Translations under genes and position numbers: made by a program
Origin: Dysosmobacter acutus
GTDB taxonomy: Bacteria; Bacillota; Clostridia; Oscillospirales; Oscillospiraceae
Length of the DNA: 64,000 nt
Direction: 5' to 3'
Assembly (NCBI RefSeq): GCF_018919205.1
Contig: NZ_JAHLQN010000001.1
Span: 3,038,001-3,102,000 of the forward strand
Notes under the pieces: generated by a model
What the model was told of the DNA's origin: nothing
The model's input: only the letters and a program-made list of their open reading frames with translations
Databases searched by the model: none
In this document: piece after piece, positions 59,661 to 64,000 of the stretch
Position numbering within the stretch: the stretch's first letter is position 1
How the letters are laid out: the number at the start of each line of letters is the position of its first letter

Positions 59661-61223
59661 TTATCTGGTCTTGGCAACCTTCTTCTGATACATTTTCCAG
59701 GTGAACGCCCACTTGCTCTCGTCCTTCATGCCGCTGTCGTCTCCCTGGGCGATGGTGCTGTTGTGGGGTGCGGTGCGGATGATGTCCGGATTGGTGCGGG
59801 CTTCGTGGAAGAGTGTCTCAAAGATGGTGGCATACTCATCCAGATCGTGCTTGGAATAGGTCTCCGAGGGCTCCAGCGTAAAGGGCTGGGGCACCAGCCA
59901 GGGATGGTGGCTGGTATAGAAATCGGTGACGCCGTAGTCCACGATCCGCCGGGAAAGATCGTCGCTGGTGATACCCGTCTCCTCAAACAGCTTCTGCATG
60001 CTGTAGCGGACCTGCTCCACCCGGTGGTGGCCTTCGGAGTAGGGAATGGTGACTCCGTCGATTTTGCTGATCAGCGTCATCAGGTAGTTGTTGTTCAGCG
60101 TGGCGGTCTCGCCCACCTTCTTGATCCCCTCGGCGCCCAGGTTCATAATCCAGGCATAGGACTTGAGGACGATGTTGACGTTGCCCATAAAGCCCTTGAT
60201 CTTGCCGATGCTGTCGGGACGGTCGTAGTCCAGGCCGTACTTTTCTCCGTCAAAGGTGACCACGGGGGCGGGCAGGAACTTCTCCAGCTCCTTTTTCACG
60301 CCGACGACGCCGCAGGCGGGGCCGGAGCCGCCGTGGGGGGCGGCGAAGGTCTTGTGCAGGTTGAAGTGACACAGATCAAAGCCCGCCTCTCTGGCCCGGG
60401 CAATGCCCAGAATGCCGTTGGTATTGGCCTGATCGTAGGCGCACAGGCCGCCCACCGAGTGGACCAGGTCCGTGAACTCCTTCATATGGGGGTTATAAAT
60501 GCCCGTATCCTCCGGGTTGGTCATCATCAGACCCGCGGTGCGCTCGGAGAGCACGGCCTTGAGGGCCTCCACACTGGGATAGCCGTTTTCATCGGGGTAC
60601 AGGGTGATCACCTTGAAGCCGGCCACGTTTGGCGTGGCGGCGTCGGCCGGGTGGGAGAAGATGGTGGTGATGATCTCATCGCGCTGCTCGCCCTCGCCCC
60701 TTGACTCATGGTAGGCCCGGATGATGCAGGCGTTTGTGAAAATGCCAGCCGTGCCGCCGCTGGGATGGAAGGAGAAGGCATCCATGCCGGAGATGGCGTG
60801 GAACAGCTCCTCGGAGCGGTGGACGATCTCCAGCATGCCCTGGACCGTGGACTCATCCTGGGCGGGATGGAGTTCCGTGACCTTGGGAGACTTCGCCAGC
60901 TCCTCGTCGATCTTGGGGTTGTACTTCATGGTGCAGGTGCCCTGCCCCAGGTCGATGTTCAGGTCGTTGCCCAGGCACATCTGGGAAAGGCGCATATAGT
61001 GACGGATCACCTGGGGCTGGGACATCTCCGGCAGGCGGGGCGCTTCCTTGCGCACCACGTTCTCCGGCAAAGACGCCAGCACATCGCCCACCGCCTGGGC
61101 CACCTTCTCCTCCGTCCGGGGGATCAGGATGCCCCGCTCGCCGGGGGAGGACAGGTCGAAGATCACAGGCTCATGCCAGGAAGCGGCGTGAAACTCCCGA
61201 TTGATTCTGGTATTGTACATCAT
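59661..61223 (-). CDS. gcvPB: Glycine dehydrogenase (decarboxylating) subunit 2
   Basis: A 520-residue PLP enzyme. The PLP-binding Lys291 lies in DLCHFNLHKTFAAPHGGSGP. Other family marks are SFHPSGGTAGIFTN, NPEDTGIYNP and GVVGVKKELEKFLP. With GcvPA it forms the P-protein, which decarboxylates glycine and passes the aminomethyl group to lipoyl-GcvH. Genes for GcvT, GcvH and lipoamide dehydrogenase are not in the window. Its start is two bases after the GcvPA stop. Confidence 0.95.
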   Translation of the reverse strand: MMYNTRINREFHAASWHEPVIFDLSSPGERGILIPRTEEKVAQAVGDVLASLPENVVRKEAPRLPEMSQPQVIRHYMRLSQMCLGNDLNIDLGQGTCTMKYNPKIDEELAKSPKVTELHPAQDESTVQGMLEIVHRSEELFHAISGMDAFSFHPSGGTAGIFTNACIIRAYHESRGEGEQRDEIITTIFSHPADAATPNVAGFKVITLYPDENGYPSVEALKAVLSERTAGLMMTNPEDTGIYNPHMKEFTDLVHSVGGLCAYDQANTNGILGIARAREAGFDLCHFNLHKTFAAPHGGSGPACGVVGVKKELEKFLPAPVVTFDGEKYGLDYDRPDSIGKIKGFMGNVNIVLKSYAWIMNLGAEGIKKVGETATLNNNYLMTLISKIDGVTIPYSEGHHRVEQVRYSMQKLFEETGITSDDLSRRIVDYGVTDFYTSHHPWLVPQPFTLEPSETYSKHDLDEYATIFETLFHEARTNPDIIRTAPHNSTIAQGDDSGMKDESKWAFTWKMYQKKVAKTR

Positions 61224-61224
61224 T

Positions 61225-62613
61225 TTATTTCACAGCCTCCTTCAGTGCGGCCGCCAGCTGTTCCAGGTCGGCTGCGCGGTGAACTTCAGTGATGCAGTAG
61301 AGCGCCGACTGCCCCAACTCGGGGAAGTCGCCGGACAGGTCCTTGCCGCCGAATACGCCCTGCTCCAACAGGATCTGGTTGATTTCCTTTACGCTCTTCC
61401 CCGTGGCGTTGAAATCCACGACAAATTCGTGGAACATGGGGCCGGAGAAGACGTCTGCCTTCACGCCGGGAAGCTCTCCGATCAGCTTCTTGCCGTAGCG
61501 GGCACGCTCCATCATGGTCTTGCCGATCTCGTACATGCCCTGGGGGCCCATGGTTGCCAGGTACACACCGGCGGTGATGCTGGAGAGGGTCTGGAGACTA
61601 CCGGTGAAGTCCGGAGAGGTCTCACGCTTGATGTAAGAGCTGAACTGCTTGGTGGGCTTTCCGAAATAGAGGTCCCCGTTCTCCTCCGGGAACACGCTCA
61701 GCGGAGGAGAGGGATGCTGAATCAGGAAGCACTCGTCGTCGCTGGTGGAGATAAAGCCGCACAGGCCGCCGCCATAGTTCATGTGAAGGCCCAACGGCTG
61801 CACGTCGCCGCAGATGATATCCGCCTGATAGGATTTGGGGCTTGCAAGCACGCCCAAGGAGATGGGATTCACGCCCACCACCACAAGAGCGCCCTTCTCA
61901 TGGGCCAGGCGGGCAATCTCCGCGCCCTGGGTCTCGATGACGCCGAAATAGGACGGGCACTCAAAGTACACGCAGGCGGTATCGCCGGTGAGCTTGGATT
62001 TCAGGTCCTCCAAGTCCAGAAGCCCGCTCTCCCGATCATAGGCCAGATCCTTCAGGTCCATGGCCGGACGGCAGAAGTTGTGCATGTGGGAGCGCTTGTC
62101 AGCGCTGATGCTGCGGGCGATCAGAGCCTCTTTGCGCCCTGTGATGCGGGATGCCATCAGCAAAGAGCTGCTTGCCGCAGCCAGGCCATCATAGGTGATG
62201 CTGACCACATCCGTGTCCAGCAGCTCCGCCATCATGCTCATGTACTCGAACATGGCCTGATACTTGCCCTGGTCGGCGTAGTAGCCGGCGTCATAGGCGG
62301 TGACGAATTCGCCGCGTCCGGCAATCTCGTTGCACACCGCGGGCACGTGGTGCTGATAGCACCCTGCGCCCAAAAAGTTTAGGTTCTCTCCGCAGGTCTT
62401 GTTTTTTGCCAGGATTTTCTCCACATGCTGCTTGAGCTCACACTCGGAGAGGAAGGGCTCGGGCAGGTCCAGCTCCTTTTTGAACTTGACCTCCTCCGGA
62501 ATATCCTCATAGAGCTCTTCAATGTTTTTGATTCCAATGGTGTCCAGCATACTCTCCCTGACATCCTCCACTGAGTTTGGGATGTAGGGGTGGACAAAGG
62601 GCTTATTTTTCAT
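61225..62613 (-). CDS. gcvPA: Glycine dehydrogenase (decarboxylating) subunit 1
   Basis: A 462-residue protein corresponding to the N-terminal half of single-chain GcvP. Starts MKNKPFVHPYIPNSVEDVRE, with marks NLNFLGAGCYQHHVPAVC, SYDGLAAASSSLLMASRITG-like segment near 150-170 and GVNPISLGVLASPKSYQADI. Fold type I but without its own PLP lysine, as usual for this subunit. Good AGGGAGG site before ATG. It heads the pair with GcvPB. The two-subunit form is typical of Firmicutes. Confidence 0.95.
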   Translation of the reverse strand: MKNKPFVHPYIPNSVEDVRESMLDTIGIKNIEELYEDIPEEVKFKKELDLPEPFLSECELKQHVEKILAKNKTCGENLNFLGAGCYQHHVPAVCNEIAGRGEFVTAYDAGYYADQGKYQAMFEYMSMMAELLDTDVVSITYDGLAAASSSLLMASRITGRKEALIARSISADKRSHMHNFCRPAMDLKDLAYDRESGLLDLEDLKSKLTGDTACVYFECPSYFGVIETQGAEIARLAHEKGALVVVGVNPISLGVLASPKSYQADIICGDVQPLGLHMNYGGGLCGFISTSDDECFLIQHPSPPLSVFPEENGDLYFGKPTKQFSSYIKRETSPDFTGSLQTLSSITAGVYLATMGPQGMYEIGKTMMERARYGKKLIGELPGVKADVFSGPMFHEFVVDFNATGKSVKEINQILLEQGVFGGKDLSGDFPELGQSALYCITEVHRAADLEQLAAALKEAVK

Positions 62614-62689
62614 CGGTACTCCCTCCTTTGAACATTACCTCCACTGATATTCAGATACCTTGGTCCGCGGGCTGCAAAGCATCCTTAAT

Positions 62690-63097
62690 TCATGGCCGCT
62701 TTTTCCGCCGTTTTCTGCTCAGTCCCGCGCCCGGACGGCGCGGTTCCGTGGTTCCCATGGTCGACTTCTCTTCCTCGACCTCCCTTTGAAAGTCTTCATA
62801 CCACTTTTTATCCTCATCGGAAATCGACTTCCGATCGAGATTGATGACGTGTTCCACAATGAATCGTTTGGACCCCAGTCCGATCAGCGCCACGGCGGCC
62901 AGGGCCCCGGCGATTCCCGCCGGATCGCCCCACCGCATGCCGGCGTAATGAAACACCGCCCCGGTCACAAGGCCGGCAAGGGCAAAAAAGCAAAGGACCA
63001 GTCTGTCAATCTTTTTGATCCGGATGTAGTCGATTCCGCTTCCGATCAGGGCGAACCCCAGCATCCACAGTGAAATCGGTATTTTTTCCGCCAGCAT
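62690..63097 (-). CDS. Small membrane protein with basic tail
   Basis: A 135-residue protein; ATG 63097 (MLAEKIPISLWMLGFALIG) follows GGGAGG, the longer frame lacking a start signal. Three hydrophobic segments (about 8-22, 32-48 and 57-75) are followed by a charged helix and a C-terminus rich in R and K (RRPGAGLSRKRRKKRP). No family recognised. It lies between the aminopeptidase and GcvPA genes on the same strand and is probably in the same transcript. Confidence 0.65.
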   Translation of the reverse strand: MLAEKIPISLWMLGFALIGSGIDYIRIKKIDRLVLCFFALAGLVTGAVFHYAGMRWGDPAGIAGALAAVALIGLGSKRFIVEHVINLDRKSISDEDKKWYEDFQREVEEEKSTMGTTEPRRPGAGLSRKRRKKRP

Positions 63098-63186
63098 GGC
63101 CTCCCCCTCCCGCAGTTCCGGAATCCGGACTGCTCTTTGTCCTGATCCCCTTCCCAAGGAAGGGTCCGCGTGATCCGCTGAGCTTC

Positions 63187-64000
63187 TTACTCGCCCAGGC
63201 AGACCATCCGGCCGTCCTTCACGATCAGCTCATCGTCAAAGGTAATGGTGGGATTGTACTGCACCATGTCGATGTGCACCGTGGAGCGGGCGGGCTGTCC
63301 GTAATAAAACCCGTTGCCCATTGCGATGTGGCAGGTGCCACGGGCCTTTTTCTCCTCTTCAAAGTCCCCGTTGAACAAACACGCCGGGTTCAGGCCAATA
63401 CCGATCTCTGCGATGTTGTCGGAGTCCTTGACCTCGCTGATCTGGCGGCGGATTTCACGGCAGATCTTGGCGTCGCCGCCGACCACTTCCACAATGCGGC
63501 CGTTCTCAACCTTCAGCTCCACCGGCGTGATGGGGCATCCGTAGTAGCAGATGGGGCCGTCGATCACCAGCTTGCCGTGGGTGGTGCCGATCACGGGTCC
63601 TAAGGAGACCTCGCCGTCGGACCAGGCCATGGCGTCGCCGGGATTGCGGGCAATGCCGCACTCGATGATGGGATCCATGTCGTTCATCTCCATGTATAGA
63701 TCCGTGCCGGCCGGGGTGGTGATGTGCGCCTTCTTATGTCCACGCCAGATGGCCTGGAGCCGCTGGCCGTCGGCGTATACCTTCTCATAGTCCGCCAGGG
63801 CGCCGCCTCGGGTGAAGTTATCGATGCTGCGCAGGCAGATGGAAACCTCGCGCAGTTTCTTTTCGTTGATGAGTTCCTTCAGGCGGTTGTTGTAAATGGC
63901 GGCGCCGGACGCCGTGGTCATGCCCACGAATACGTCACAGGCCTCCATGGCCTTTTCCAGCGTCTTCGGGAAAATGGTGGCCTTGTCCTTCCCGCGGATG
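63187..64000 (-). CDS. M29-type aminopeptidase-like protein (5' end outside window)
   Basis: At least 271 residues, open to the right edge. The C-terminal part contains IGIGLNPACLFNGDFEEEKK, GTCHIAMGNGFYYGQPARST and VHIDMVQYNPTITFDDELIV, the metal-binding region of the M29 (thermophilic aminopeptidase/leucyl aminopeptidase AmpS) family. The same fold includes 2,5-dihydroxypyridine dioxygenase NicX-type proteins, which cannot be ruled out. A peptidase would fit an operon that feeds glycine or small peptides into GcvP. Confidence 0.75.
   Translation of the reverse strand, partial: IRGKDKATIFPKTLEKAMEACDVFVGMTTASGAAIYNNRLKELINEKKLREVSICLRSIDNFTRGGALADYEKVYADGQRLQAIWRGHKKAHITTPAGTDLYMEMNDMDPIIECGIARNPGDAMAWSDGEVSLGPVIGTTHGKLVIDGPICYYGCPITPVELKVENGRIVEVVGGDAKICREIRRQISEVKDSDNIAEIGIGLNPACLFNGDFEEEKKARGTCHIAMGNGFYYGQPARSTVHIDMVQYNPTITFDDELIVKDGRMVCLGE

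Noticed and set aside
58689..60704. Plus-strand open frame of 671 codons
   Set aside because: It lies opposite the AcoX-like and GcvPB genes, whose motifs are clear on the minus strand; the plus frame has no motif or start signal.

Overview
The window looks like a chromosomal stretch of a gut-type Clostridia member, most likely an Oscillospiraceae/Ruminococcaceae-like anaerobe. The signs are the moderately high GC content, AGGAGG ribosome binding sites with frequent TTG/GTG starts, a two-subunit glycine dehydrogenase (GcvPA/GcvPB), NhaC-type antiporters, and a conjugative element of the kind common in Clostridiales. This assignment rests on gene content only.

Bases 1 to about 38,322 are the right-hand part of an integrative conjugative element (ICE) whose left end lies outside the window. 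Its right end is a 45-base copy of the 3' part of a tRNA-Arg(CCU) gene (38278-38322), preceded by short repeats that could be integrase arm sites. Reading right to left, since nearly everything is on the minus strand, the ICE holds: a replication/regulatory pair (36.3-38.0 kb); a type IV secretion block of a VirB2-like pilin, VirB6/TrbL-like protein, signal-peptide protein, PrgI-VirB4 fusion ATPase, three accessory proteins and a VirD4 coupling ATPase (26.5-36.1 kb); an S1-like protein; and a surface block of membrane protein, sortase, CAP protein and a giant thioester/Cna-B adhesin (15-25 kb). The adhesin gene is split by a 2.7-kb group II intron whose removal restores the frame. Then come an SLH-metalloprotease and a C39 peptidase, a small plus-strand cargo islet (DUF234-type ATPase, DinJ/PIN toxin-antitoxin), and a long run of small ICE housekeeping genes (two sigma-like factors, SSB, DUF932, zinc-finger protein). 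Two ICE operons share a layout of promoter, near-leaderless short ORF, intrinsic terminator and first gene, which suggests attenuation. No relaxase or intact integrase is visible here; both probably lie to the left.

The chromosome resumes at 38,323. A plus-strand operon (38.7-50.3 kb) encodes a signalling system: HPt protein, receiver-HD-GYP-GGDEF protein, a lipoprotein fusing a solute-binding domain to a 5'-nucleotidase C-terminal domain, a hybrid histidine kinase, a regulator with two GntR-type DNA-binding domains, a second hybrid kinase and a stand-alone Cache-like sensor. It reads as an extracytoplasmic ligand-sensing phosphorelay feeding c-di-GMP and transcriptional outputs.

From 50.7 kb onward lies an RpiR regulator (plus strand) facing a minus-strand metabolic region: M20 peptidase, NhaC antiporter and SDR dehydrogenase, bracketed by a 76-bp near-perfect direct repeat that contains the 3' end of the next gene; then a GldA-type dehydrogenase, a second NhaC antiporter, an AcoX/NAD-kinase-like protein, GcvPB, GcvPA, a small membrane protein and an M29-type aminopeptidase cut by the window edge. 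The set suggests sodium-coupled uptake and catabolism of peptides, amino acids or derivatives, with glycine decarboxylation at its core.
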